Shown here: positions 30,702 to 44,310 of the stretch, one piece after another
How positions within the stretch are numbered: the stretch's first letter is position 1
Layout: each line of letters starts with the position of its first letter
The notes under the pieces: model-generated
The model's input: the letters and a program-made list of their open reading frames with translations, nothing else
What the model was told of the DNA's origin: nothing
Databases searched by the model: none
Translations under genes and position numbers: made by a program
Source: Distichodus sexfasciatus
Taxonomy: Eukaryota; Chordata; Actinopteri; Characiformes; Distichodontidae
Assembly: GCA_032718565.1 (NCBI GenBank)
Contig: JAVGVS010000528.1
Location: forward strand, 90,001 to 154,000
Direction of reading: 5' to 3'
DNA: 64,000 nucleotides

Positions 30702-33700
30702 GTAAGTAGAAAACCTCCGTCCTCTCCTCTCTTTTCTCCTTTCCTCTCTACAGGCGCTTACAGCTGCAGTTCGAGGGTTCGATTCCTCACCGCGTTCACA
30801 GACCCCAGCAGCCCGGACCCGCATCGTGGAGTCTGTAGAAGGCGTGATGGGCAGAGTTGTTGTAGTTTATGGAGTTAATGTAGTTAAAGTTGCACCTGGT
30901 ATATTTGAGTGCGTAGGTAGTCTAGTTTGAGGTACAGTTAGTTAGTATAGTTTGGGGTGTAGTTGTTGTAGTTTGAGGTGGAGCTAGTCTAGATTGAAGT
31001 ATAGTTTGAGGTGTAGTTGGGTGTGTAGTTCGTATGTAGTTTGAGGTGTACTTAAAGATGTATTTTGTCTTGTTAGTGTAGTTCGAGGAGTTAGTGTAGC
31101 TGGAGGGGTGCTTGAAGGGATATTTTGTCTTGTTAGTGTAGTTTGTGTAGTTTGAGGTGTAGTTAGTGGTGAAGCTGCGTGTTGAGACACTTCCGCGTTA
31201 ATCTGCAGCTGTCTGAAGACGCGCTCAGTGCCGAGACCGCGGGAGAAAACCCCCGTAAAAAGTCTCTCACTTTAGTACGGGATTTACGAGCCTCAAGTCT
31301 CCTCTGCTTGATGAGAGGAAAAGTTCAAGATTATGTTGAACCCGAAGACGTCTTGGTTAAAAAGCAGAGTAATAAAAGAGCGAGGTAAAGTTGTATTTAT
31401 GAAGCCTCTCAGCTCAGTGTCGTCGTGTTGATGGCGGATCTGCAGTTGCTCCCTCAACCTGAGACCAGCCCACAGCTTGTGTAATAATCTGCAGAAAGGA
31501 TGAAATTAACAACAACTTTCAGTCAGAAATAACCTTACCGTCAGCTTTCCTTACAGCTTGGAGCACTTTTATAAAGAAACCGTTTATTTTTTTTTAAATT
31601 TCCACTTCCACCGACGTGGTGTGTGATTGTACACGTCTCTCAGGTAGATATCAGTTACCACAAAACAAACAGCAGCACTCTGACCGTTTTACTGGAGAAA
31701 ACGGTCATAAACGAGGAGAGAAGGGAGTAGAAGAGACACACACCCTAACTAACCTCAACACACACACACACACACACACAAAATTAACCTCTATACATAC
31801 AAAACTAACCCTAACTAACCTTTACACACATTAGTGGTGTACCGATACATCAACGAGCCCACAGCATTGACCTAAAATAAGATTCAGATTTCAAACATAC
31901 TGTTGCTACACTTTATATTGAACAGAAGCTCTATTTTATTACAAGAAAATACATGTAAATGTATGGTTGAGCTCAGGAATAAAAAGGTCAAGTGATATTT
32001 GAGTCACTTTTTTGTGATTTGGTATGAATAGAAGTGTGCTGTTAAATCAGCATATGACATTCTCATTTCAGACTCTCACAACTGAACTGAATCAAATCCA
32101 AATTGTATCGTAGCAGACTTTATCTGAATCGTTATAATATGGTATAGTAGTGAAACTAGTGATTTACAACCACATACGTACATACACACTCCTCACAGTT
32201 CTCGCTCATTCTCCCTACTTTCTCTCTCTTACAGTTATGTATTCTGGTGTCCTGCCTTTCCAACACACACTTGAGAGATAAACTGCATGATTTGCATGTG
32301 ATGTGAGCAGGTTACAGTCAGTAGTTCTTAAAGATAAACGTAGGCAAATGTGGCGCTTATGTGGACCCTTGCCAAGACTCTTTTGGTGTCTGATTTTCCC
32401 TCTTTTGTAACTAAGATGGTGGTAATGTCCACATTTTCCTGGGGCAAACACACACTGCTTATGTGGGGGATTATAGCAATACATTTACTGTTAGATTACT
32501 TTATTTATGGGTATAAACACTAGTTGAGTTGTGTGTGTGGCAGTAGATCCGCTGGGTGGAGTGGAGTGTATTGGCTAGCTGTTAAATATGGAGATAATAT
32601 AAGGACAGACTAAAAATAATGCATTACTGAGTCATTGTTAATGTCACGTACCCCAGTAGAGGTGACGTGTGAGGGTAGACGTCTGAAGCTCTTTGTTCTT
32701 TGGATATTTTTTAGTATCATGCTCTTGTTGCCAGTAAAATGTTTCCATTTTATCTTCTGTTCCTCATTCTTCAGCTAGTTTCCTAAAGTAGCTTTTGGAA
32801 AAATGTTTCTTTCCCAAGTTTGTTCTGATTAAATGCGTCTTTTGTTTTGGAATGGGTGAGAGGACGTTCCACACATGACTTCAGGCCTCTTAAATCACTT
32901 CAGTATGGCAAAACTGAAAGTCAGGAGCTACAGCCAAGTTGCACAATCCTCACTCGCCTCACAAAACTGCTCCGTCCCACTCACACACAGCAAACCGCTC
33001 GCTTCAGACAAGTCTGGGGACGTTCAGGTCGACCTGCAGAACAAAATGAAAATGAGACCTGAAGTGAGAGCTGTTGCTCATCGTGGGAAACTATGTGTGT
33101 GTGTTTTCTCCGGTAGCCGTGCTGGACGGCGTGGAGCGTCTGACGGCCGAGGAGATGGACGAGCGGCGGCAGCAGAACATGGCCTACGAGTACCTGTGCC
33201 ACCTGGAAGAGGCCAAACGGTAGGAATACCTCGCCACATGGTATCACTGTATACCAGCTGCACTGCAGGAGCAGTAGAGTGGTCCCAACTCACTTAGTGT
33301 GGAGGAACTCTTCAGTTGTAAAGCCATTTTCACTCAGTAACTTTTTGGCAACAGTAATTAAGCAACAAGCAGTGTGTCGTTTGCTAATTCGGTTTTCACA
33401 CTAAAACCAAATGTGGATAAAAAAACAAATAATGCTGTTTTCTGATTTCCAATTTTGCTCTCAAAAAGAAATGATAATTGCACACTCCATTTTCTTACTG
33501 ATTACAAGCGTTGTGATCCAGAAGTGACTTCCCTGCAGAAGACTAAAATAGATCAAAGACGAAGAAGAGTAACACTAACTGCCAAGGAACACAGTGAAGC
33601 TCTCCATCTTCATGGCAATTTATGGCTATATATGTATATAATGATCATCTTGTAACGGTCATTTCCAGGTGACTTGTTCCTAATGAAAAAACTGAATTGA

Positions 33701-36700
33701 ATATGAGTGCATGTTTTATTTTAATTTTTTTTTTACATTTTTCATTTGAGTGTAAAATGGAAAATCAGAAAACACCACGTTATGTCTTTTTATTTTGGTT
33801 TTGGAAACAAATGATAGAAAAACAATGAAGTAATTTGAGTTTAATGTGAAAAATGAATGAACAAATGCGCCATCAATTAAGCAGCATACTGTAGTTCTGT
33901 ATGAAGTGTATGCTCTTGTGAGATGAGTAGTCCTGCCGTATGTAGATTCGGGTTGATTTATTCTCTTTTACATAATGGATTGGTGTCTGAGCGGGACACT
34001 GGGATTAGATTATAAAACTCCCCGTGCTGCTCAGTGCTGTTGTAGTGTTTTGAAGTCGCACTCCTCCACACCATGAGGCGTCAGTGTGCAGATTAGGAGT
34101 GCAGTGGTTGGAGGAGCTGATGGTGAAAGTTACTGTGTCTAATTTACTGGATAATGGGATAAACTCACTACACAACTATGTAGAGCAGCAGCAGCGTATG
34201 TTCTCCTGACTCGCATATTAAGTTGTGGGCTAGAGTTGGACGATACAACCTTAAACCAATGTCACGATAAATTCAACCTCCATTACGATTAATGGACAAT
34301 TTGGTTTTCAGGGTTTTATTTGTTTTTGTCCTCATTGTACTGTAAATATGCTTAATATTAAAGCTGGGATATTGTTTCTAATGAAAGAGTGCATATCTTT
34401 GTGATGTTGAAGTAACGGAAGGAAACACAGAGGTTCATTCATTCATTATCCGAACCGCTTAATACAAAATGGTCGCAGAGGGACTGGAACATATCCCGGG
34501 GGTTTTTAAATTTATTTTTGAGTAATGGCCCAGCCTGTTGTGTTGTGTGTGTATAATGTTAGTAATGCACGGTGCGAGATTTCTCAGCAATTGTGGAAGC
34601 TTCAGGCAGCTGCTGAGCTCTGTCTGGACTGACCGTATTAATGCTGGAGTTACAGACACACACACACACTGTGTGCAAGAGGAAGTGACTCATTCTGTTG
34701 ATTTTTCGTATCGTGCGCTGTTACCATAGAAACCCTTGGTTGTCATAGAGACTGGTTCCGGTGTGTGTTTGTGTGTTTGTGTGTGTGTGTGTGGGTTAAA
34801 GAGCATTGCAAACGGCAGACAGTGTAGCCCTCTTGATAATTAATAAATGATCATATTAAGCCCACTTCCTTCATGCTTCATGTTTATTTTAGTAACTTGA
34901 TCTTTACTAATCATTTGGCTCATTCCTGTTGAGCAAAAATGCCGCTACCCACTGCATGACGGAGTTCCAGTTCCGTACCGTCTTTAAACATTCTACATGT
35001 CGATTGTTTTAGCAGCAGAGTTTGTGTGAGAAAACCGACAGCGTCAGCATCATCTCGTTCACTTTTGTTCAAGCTGATTGCGCGACTGTTACACACATTT
35101 CTACACCACGTGACACATCCTCCCTGATGCTTAATCCATGTAGCGTTTATTCATTCCTCTTTCAAATTAAAACCAAAACCTAAAAATATGTCTTCTTTCA
35201 ATATTTGTTTCCAGAGCCAAAATGGAGCAAATGTCATTTTTTAAATTAGTTCATTTTGTGTTCAAATGAAAAACGAAAAAGGTGTGTGTTTGTGTACCAT
35301 GTTTTTATGCGTTTTGGGGAACTTTTTGGGCCGTTTTGTCCCCTAAAATCAATTGTATTCGTTTTTTTTGGCTTTGTGGGGACATTTGAGAGGTCCCCAT
35401 GAGGAGAAATGCCTTTATAGAAAATGCGCTTGTTTTATTTGAGAAACTAAAAGAGGTAAAAGATGTGCACTTGGCTACTGAGGTTAGGGTTAGGATTAGC
35501 TATAGAATTATATACATCTAGTGTGTGCGTGTGTGTGTGCGTGCGTGCTTGCGCGCGTGTGTGTGCGTGCGCGCATATATACCGTATATCAAAGTCAAGT
35601 CAAAGATGAGATGTCATGGCTCCTGTTTCTACAGTTTAAACAGATAAGGCACTTAAGTAAAAGCTGAATAAAAAATATAAATACAGTGTCACATAGAATA
35701 GCAATTTACACATTGATGTTTTTTACGGAGAGCTACTCTTCTACTTCTCCAGAAAAAGCCGTAGTGAAATATTTTTTATTTTAGCACAGTGCTGCTCATC
35801 AGAGTGAGGAGCTTGCTTTTGGTTTTTGGTAGTAGGTGGGCAACACTTCTTCATCTGTGATTACAGCCTTCTGCGTGTAACGGTCACTGTCGAGTCTCGC
35901 TGCTTCCATTCGATACAAAACCAAAATCAAAGTGTGTTTAGGGGTTGGCTTTTTGGTTTTAATGTGGAGAAGTGAATGAATGGGGCAGGTGAGAGTGTGT
36001 TGGCGTCTGCAGCGTGTGCTCGCTGCGCGTTGGGGAATGTAGAGCTGCCGCTGCTTGGGGCTCGTTGTGCTGCTATGATGACTTTTACCTCCAGTAGAAA
36101 CACCCACCCCTGCAGCACGGTGCAGAACCAGAAAGCTGACCTTCCTTAGCACAGTGTTGTCCCAGCAGCAGCAGCAGCGGTGCGGTGTGTCGCCGCCGTG
36201 CTGCACTCGCGCACCTTCTTCCTCGACAGAAATGCAAATCCGTTCTCCACCTTATCCTCTCTATTTCCATGTGCTGCTCTCTTTCTCACCTGTGCAACTC
36301 TGCGTGTGGTTTAATGAGCATTTGAATGCTGCTCGATTAGTGTGTAGATATGAAGCCCAAACGAGGTTAATTATTATAAATAGCAAGCGAAGATCAGCAC
36401 GCTAGAGAGGAAGCGGCTCCCGACAGCTCACCTCCACACTAGCCTGTAATATTCCATCTGGAGCGCTGGGAGTTCTGCTTGTTTGAGTTCCCTTTAAAGG
36501 TGGAATTTTTTTAACACGTCTAACTGTGTTTAACTGCTCATGCAGCACTGAGGAATTAAAGTCCTTACAGCTCCACATGGAGGAGGTTTTTAACACTGCT
36601 GCACCTACTCCACATGTTTCACCTCATGGACTTGGTGAAAGTAAAGCTGATCATTTTGGAGCATGTTTACGCCTCTGAGCCCTGTTTACATGGCAGGAAT

Positions 36701-39700
36701 GAAAGCTATTAGATCTGATGCATTGTTATCTACTTAAAGTCAAACTCCACCCAGTGCAGTAATGTGGCCGAGAGTGAAGGAATTTAAACGAGGCCTGCAT
36801 GTGTCTTCTCTTAATCTCTCCCCAGTACTTCTTCAGTTCTGCTTCTTCTTTAAGCACGTTATCCAGCAGCATTCAAATGATCGAGGCTGAGTTAAGTGTG
36901 TGAAGGAGGAGTCTGTGAAAGCGGGCCACCCACTGCGGCTTGTCGACGTGTTTACACCAAAACTTACATTTATCCTGGCGGTAATGATGGGATGGGGAGT
37001 GGTGAGTGTGTGGAGGAGGAGAGAGGAGGGAGCTGGCGTTGGGTGTAGCGCTGCTGCTGGCGGCGTTCAACTCTGATTGCTAAACACTCATCAGCACTCA
37101 TCAGAAGGCTGGTCAATAAATCAAAAATTGACCAAAATATTCACAACTTCTAATTAATGGTTAAATTGAGTCTTTTTAAAATGATCTTAAAACGTAGCTG
37201 AAAGAGAGTTTTTCACATAATTTTCCTGGTGTGTGTTGATGTAGTGTCTACTTAAAAACATACTAGTGTGTGTGTGTGTGCGTTGTCATGTGACTCTCCG
37301 TCCCGTCTAGTCTGCACTACATCTGTGTGTGTTTTCTTCACTTGTTTTAACATCATAAAGATATGCACTCGTACATTAGAAACAGTATCCCAGCTTTAGT
37401 AGTGAAGCAAACTGTATTTACAGAGCAAACCTTTTCAGTGAACTGTGAGGACCAACAACCCAAAAGTAGATACCTCTTCGTTTATATTAACGTGGGTGAA
37501 ATATTGATCTTGATGTGAGGTGATATTGCCCTGCTCCAGGCTGCTCTCTCCGACACACCGCTGGGGTGAGTTTGGTTATGAGGTTTGCATCAGCTCATCT
37601 TTCACTTCTATTTTCCTCCGGCTGTGCTGTCGGGGAACGCGAGGGATAAAAAGGTCAGGCTGGAGCTGCTCGTCATCACCGCTGGGTTGCGGTTAGGGTA
37701 GGGCTGGGCAATTCATCAAGCACGAATCAATACTGACATTCAGAACTAGTAATCTTGCACACGTTGGGTATTTAGATTATTTTTATGCACTCTTGCATAC
37801 GGCTGCAGAAGTCCTCTTCTTGCGAGATGATGAGTGTGTGTAATTTCCTGTGCTCCTGTGGGCTGTGTGGCTGTGTGTAGGTTTGTGCAGCAGTGTGTTG
37901 AAGAGTGAGATGTTGTAGTAACTTCTGCATTTACCGGAGATGATTTAAGATTGAAGATTCACATACACACATGCAAGTACAGCATGTAGTTAAACCATCA
38001 TTCCTAAACACTGCAAATTACAGATTATAAAGATTACAGAATGTATCAAATACATATTCATCCTAAATAGAGATTTACATAAATAGCAACTGTAGATGTG
38101 AATATTATGGTAGATTAATAAAGTGCTGGGATGATGAGTGTACTTAAATAAGGACGTGACTGCCTCTAAAACCGTAATCAGTAATGAATAAAACATATGC
38201 CATAGTATCAACCTAATTTGGACGACATATTTCTTCCCTGAAGGCAAGTCTTCATCCAATCTGCAGGTGCAGAGTCTCACATTTGTCTCTAAAAGTCTTG
38301 AGCATGTACACACACACACACACACACAGAGTTCACACAGTTTCGTTGATGTTCCTCAGAGAGATGGGAGAAACCAGATTGTAACATTTTACTTCCGTAC
38401 TGAAAATGTGTTCTGTAAGCATCCGGGAAGCCTCTCGCGTGTAACACTGCAAGTGTGTGTGTGTGTGTAATGTGTTGTTGTAACACACCCTGTAAAGTCC
38501 TGATTTCCTCTTTTTGCTGGAGTCATCTAACTGCTGTATCAGAAGCAGTGTGTAGATGTGTAGACGTGTGGTGTTGGTTTGAGCTGAAGCTTCACACTGA
38601 CGACAGCAGTTCCCCTCACACGCACACACACACACACGTCAGCCTATCCTTTTTTTTCTTAAGAAAACTGACCAACTGTGCCGTTAAAAGCAACTTCTGC
38701 TACTAGAGAGTGTGTGAATCCACTTTACTCCTCGTTTTTTCCCTAACTTAATTTTGTAACCATGTTTACGGTGTACTGTTGGTGTGTTCAGCTGTGTGTT
38801 TGAGTTACAATGCCAGCGTTCAGCAGCAGCTAATGGGATCTGATGAGGGGATTAGCCTGAAAATAAAGTGCAGGTCATGGGGCTTCATCACATTTAACTT
38901 CACAGCACTGGGACTAAAAGCACAGTCCCGGTGCAGTGTGACTTCAGCAGCTGAACATACAACATTTTTGCTATCACACATCCTGAGTTCTGAACATCAG
39001 CGGAAACCTCACGGTCACACTCACCGTGGCTGTCCTCATTCCTACAGCTATCACCCTGTCGGTCGGGTTTGGCGGTGGTCGAGTGGTGAGGATACTCACC
39101 TTTGGACTGAAAGGTTGTGGGTTTGAGTCCTACCTCCAGCACTACCACCACTGAGTCCCTGAGTAAGACCCTTAGCCCTAAGTTGCTGCAGGGAGACTTT
39201 CCCTAAAATCAGGGAAATGAAAGTTGCTCTGGAGAAGAACGTCTGCTAAATGATGTAGATGTAAATGTGTGTGCTGTGTCCCATGTTTTTGGAGTGTTTT
39301 CCGTTGGAAGTTAATCAAACCAACATCCAGAAGCCGTGTAACCTGTCATGACAGTTATTTCAGCTATTTTCCAAAATACTGTTGATTTCTATCCTACAGT
39401 TCTGTTGCTACTTTCCCCAGTGTGTGCTGATGTAGTGTCACCTTAAAACCGTACTAGTGTGTTGTGTGTTGTCATGAAATTTACAGTAGAGGTCGACCAA
39501 TATCGATACTGATTATTGCTAGTTAAAGGACCGATAACAAAATAAAAAAGAAAATTGCTGTCAAAATGTTGAATTTTACAAACACCAAGCTCAGCTGAAA
39601 CTCTCCTCTCTCCTTCTCGGAGCTTCACGCTGTGCTCATGTGTGAGTGTGGAGTGAGTGACAGCAAGGCTTCGGTGTTGATTGGCTACTACTCGTTCAGC

Positions 39701-40923
39701 TGCATCTCCATCTGGCTGCAAACTGGGCAACAGAACACACACACACAGAGGTAGAGGGAGAGGGAGGTGTGACTCTACCTCCACATTTCACTGTAGTCAG
39801 ATAACAGTCACCACAGATTTGCCTCTGCTCACAGTGCAGCCTTTAGGTAAACACTGGCACTCCTAGAAACACACACACACACACACACACACAGGGCTGA
39901 CTGCGCTCAGTGTGTTCAGCCTTTATCCTGCATGTGTGTAACAGCTGACTGCGTTATGGACTTGCTCTCTCCTCTCAACCCTCACTAACACACACACGTA
40001 CGTCTGGGCTCTGATTGGTGGAAAGAGCAGACAGAGCAGAGGCTTTGAAGTGTGTGTGTGTGTGTGTGTGTGTGTGTAAGGAAGCGGGTGAGTGTGTGGT
40101 GTGCAGCTGCTGAGAGCTGAATGGGGACGAGTGTGAAGCTTGGCGTTTAAGGGTGTTTTCACGTCTAGTCCTCAAGTCAGCTCACTCCTCTAGAAGTGGT
40201 CTAAAACAAGGAGCAACGAAACGGGGACTTGGTTCTTGTTGTGTTCCCATTCCGAGCTGGTTTTTAAATAGGAGTCGTTTTCTTTCTGTTCCACTTCAGT
40301 TCAGTCATGTTTCTGTTCACACTGTAGTTCCTCTGGAGCTCTCAGAGCTTTACTGCTTTGGGTTGTGGGTAGATTTACAGGTAGATGGACAGAGGATTAT
40401 CAGTAAATGACACGTAGGTCCATGACTCAGACGAGGCAGACTCAGACGAGCTCAAACTGAAAAAGTCCATTGTTCATAAAGGGACAAAAATATTTGGTCA
40501 CTTTCTTTGATAATTGTGAAGCATTTACAAAACAATAACAGTTTTATTGGTTCACAGTTTTTAAAGATTTAAAGTTTTTAGAGAGCAGCTCCTGATAGGG
40601 TGTTCGTTTCAGAGTACTACGGTTTGGAGTGTAGACACACAGGCAGAAAAAGCAGAACAATCAGTGTGGGTTGGTGTAAAAGGCTGAGAACACACTAACA
40701 TCCATCTGGAGTGGACACGCAGACTCTCTCTCTCTCTCTCTCTCTTCCTCCCCACTCTGCTGTAATGCATAGAGAAGCTCCTTCCTCCTCACACGCTCCT
40801 CTCACTCCAGCCTCTTCCTATTAGACTGGCCTCTGAACCCTCCAGTTTCCTCTCACTCACACTCACACTCACTTAGTAAACCAGCGACAGCTCCAGCTCC
40901 GCTCACGCCTCCAAGTAATTGGT

Positions 40924-40958
<35 letters not shown>

Positions 40959-43900
40959 TGGGTGTGTCCCTGATAAAGGACCTTTAGTGATGGAGTGAAA
41001 GAGTTTCATTCTAGAGCTGCAGGGCGACCCACTTATGCTCTCAAAAAGCTGTGTGTGTGTGGATTGTACCAATGTGTGCATGTGTGTGTATTATGTCATT
41101 GTGTGTGTGTGGAGACTTCCTGGGCGGAGGGCCTGCTTTAGCACTACCTCATGCGGACTGTGTGTGTTTAAGACAGGCTGCTTTGTCTGTGTTGAGGTGT
41201 GTGTGTGTGTGTTAACCCTTTAGGAGGGGTGGAAGTGAGCTGTGTGTGTGACGTCGTGTAGAGGGAAATGGAGAGCGATGTGTATTTTTACAGCTTCAAA
41301 CATGATTATTTAACCGGAAAACCCATTAGGGGTTTGATCACATCATTGTAGCTTTTTATTTAAACTGTCTAAATAAAGCCAAAATTATCTGCTCCAGCTG
41401 CTCCAGATGCGTTGCCATTGTTGTTAGTGTGTTCTTGACTGTGTATGTCCCGCCCCTCCCTCGATTTTGATTGGCTAGCATGAGAGAAGTGACATTGACG
41501 AGCCTAGCGCTGTTCTAAAAGATGAACAGATTTCAACCTGAAGCGCGCTGAACGCTGTGATAAAACAGCCGTCTCCACCGACATCTTCTTTTCCGCTGAA
41601 GGCGCTTAGCGTGCTGAACTCATTGGATTTATATTGAAAAAATTGGCGCTGCCAGCGCAAAACAAAACACGTTTGGTGGACACAGGCTTATATTCATAAA
41701 GATATGCACTCTTTTGTTTTAATAATACTGATATTACAGATGTTGTCAATGAACTGAGTCCAAAACAAAATACTTGTTCATTAATCAAAATCGAGTTAAA
41801 ATGTTCAATTAATCGTACTATTGATTTGAGGTGATATTGCCCAGTCCTGTATAGTGTCTGTCATCTGATCAGAAGTACTGATCTTCTATGTGGCTAATGG
41901 CTTCTGCTTTCTGCTGGTTCCTCTGAGTAAACCACAGCTCTGTTAGCATCAAACTCTCTCAGAAAAGAACCTTAAATACAGCACCATGTGGCATTATCCA
42001 GTAACGAGCTTTAATGTGTCTAATGAGGTGCTAATCTGCCATAAAACTCCACAAACCACAGCCTCTCAATCTTCAGGATTCTTTATTCGTCACATAGTTA
42101 AGCAAGTACAGCATGTAGTGAAGCGTGGCCTGATTGGTGGAAATTAAAATAGAAAGTAGCGTGTCTGTGTGGCTGACGTATGTGTGAATATTTCTCCACC
42201 TGCTGAATGTGGAGGAGATGTCTGTACCGGCTCTGTAGCATGCTTCTCGTGCTCACACATACTTTCAGCATTGTCTACATGCAGCAGGAGTGTGTGTTAG
42301 TGTTGCAGGCTCCTACAAACACACACACAAAGTTTCATGGAACATGTTGTAATGTGTGACCTCAGCGCAATAAAACGTCTGTAGGAATTCCAGGAACTCT
42401 GCAGCTATGTGAAGTGAGAGCCGATGTGTTGCTGTAGCTCGGCTCAGTGCTACACCAACATCGTCACTCACAAATAGGTTATTTCGATTATTATAAAATC
42501 CAGACGTTGTAAGAATGGCACATTATCGGTGACTGTGTGTGTACCTGAGGGTCGTGAGGAGCGGCGAGACGCACTGAGCTGTTTCTGGCTTTTAAGTGAA
42601 GGTAAAAGTGAGCACACAGTGCACCACAACGAAATGTGACCTCTGTGTTTGACCCATCCGTGAAGTAGCAGTGGGCAGCTAACAAGGGCAGTGGCCGGGG
42701 AGCAGTGCTTGGGGACGGTACCTTGCTGGGGTTACCTCAGTGGCAACTTTACCGGTCGGCAACCTTCTGATCACGGGAATGCCATACCGTTATCCCACCA
42801 ACTGCCCCAAAAAGCTGTTCGTGGCTTTTATTAGCATGAGCTCAGTGCTGTTTAATGATGTTTAATATGAAGTTAAAAACATTTATTAGTTGTACATCTT
42901 ATCTGTGGTTATAACATCAGAGTGGGGGCTACACACTCCCCCAGCTTTATGTCACCATCATTGCAAAACAACACTCAGGTGAAGTTTCCCAGCTGCACTC
43001 CTCTATTTGGGCTTTTTGCTCCTCTTGTTTAGTCAAATCAAGTTTATATTGCGCAGCATCATACAGATTTAATTTAATTTAATTGTAAAAATAGTCTTTG
43101 AGTCAAAAGATTTAAATTCCAGCTCTTCTCCCTACTTGCCGGGCCACTCCCGCACATCTAAGAGACGTTCCAGGATTGTACACATCAAACACATGCATAC
43201 AAAGAGATGGTTTATACATCACAGGGGTTAAGGCCTGAACCACTGAGTGACAGGAACATAAAGAGCACTGCTGTGAAGTTCTGTACTGAACTACAAGTCT
43301 GTGCACAGTAGAGCTGGACAAATCATTATTCATGATTAACTCAACATTTTACCTCAATTATGATTTTGTCCTCATAGTTCACTGACGAGGTTTGTACTGT
43401 GAAGCTGCTCCACTATTACAGCTGGGATATTGTTTCTAATGAAAGAGTATGGATCATAATTGAAGGAAACACAGAGTCATAGTAGTGTCAGACTGGACGT
43501 GGCAAATTCACATGGCAACACATACACTGTTTTTAAGGAGAATTTTCAAAAACGTACCTCAGGAATTTCATAAATAATTGAATTACCTGGCATGGGCAGG
43601 ATTACGTTGATTAGAGATTATCAGAATGTTTACCTACCAGGATTATGCACATCAAACATGTCAGAGATGTAATTAGGGCCCAAACCTTTGAGTGACTTGT
43701 ACACAATGAGAGCTGCTTTGAAGTCAGTTCTATATCAAACTGGCAACCTGTGCAAGGCAGGGACTTAGACAGTAATTTTCAAGATTCTTTATTTGTCTAT
43801 ATAAAGAAATGACATGTATAAACTGGTATAATTTCGACATGATACTTCATGCATTTGGCAGGGTTTTGGTACTGATTGTGTGTGTGTGTGTGTGTGTGGT

Positions 43901-44263
43901 TGTGGTTGTGGTTGCTGTGCAGCTGGATGGAGGCGTGTCTGGACGAGGAGCTGCCCCCCACCACCGAGTTGGAGGAAGGCCTGCGCAACGGCGTCTACCT
44001 GGCCAAACTCGGACACTTCTTCGCCCCGCACGTCGTCTCCGTCAAGCGCATCTATGACCGCGAGCAGACGCGCTACAAGGTGAGGACGCTCGGGAAGCAG
44101 CCTGGCCTTATTCTCTGTCCTTTTGGTGCAAAACTGCTAAACTTGTCGTCCCTGTCTGCAGGCCACTGGACTCCACTTCAGACACACAGACAACATCATC
44201 CAGTGGCTCAACGCTATGGCTGATAAAGGCCTGCCCAAGGTGAGCTGCAGTGTGGGGAGGAGA

Positions 44264-44310
<47 letters not shown>

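Larger units (their letters stand above)
33220..43922 (+). other. iqgap1: iqgap1 intron 2 (10.7 kb)
   Basis: The longest intron here. No additional gene was recognised on either strand. It holds F3-type repeats, SINE family A and B copies, a DANA-like tail fragment (34435-34465), and (GT)n runs near 34761, 35520-35575, 40051 and 40924. A GGGGACATTTGAGAGGTCCC segment at about 35378 is common in fish repeat families. Long first introns of this kind often hold enhancers, but none can be named from sequence. Confidence 0.7.
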
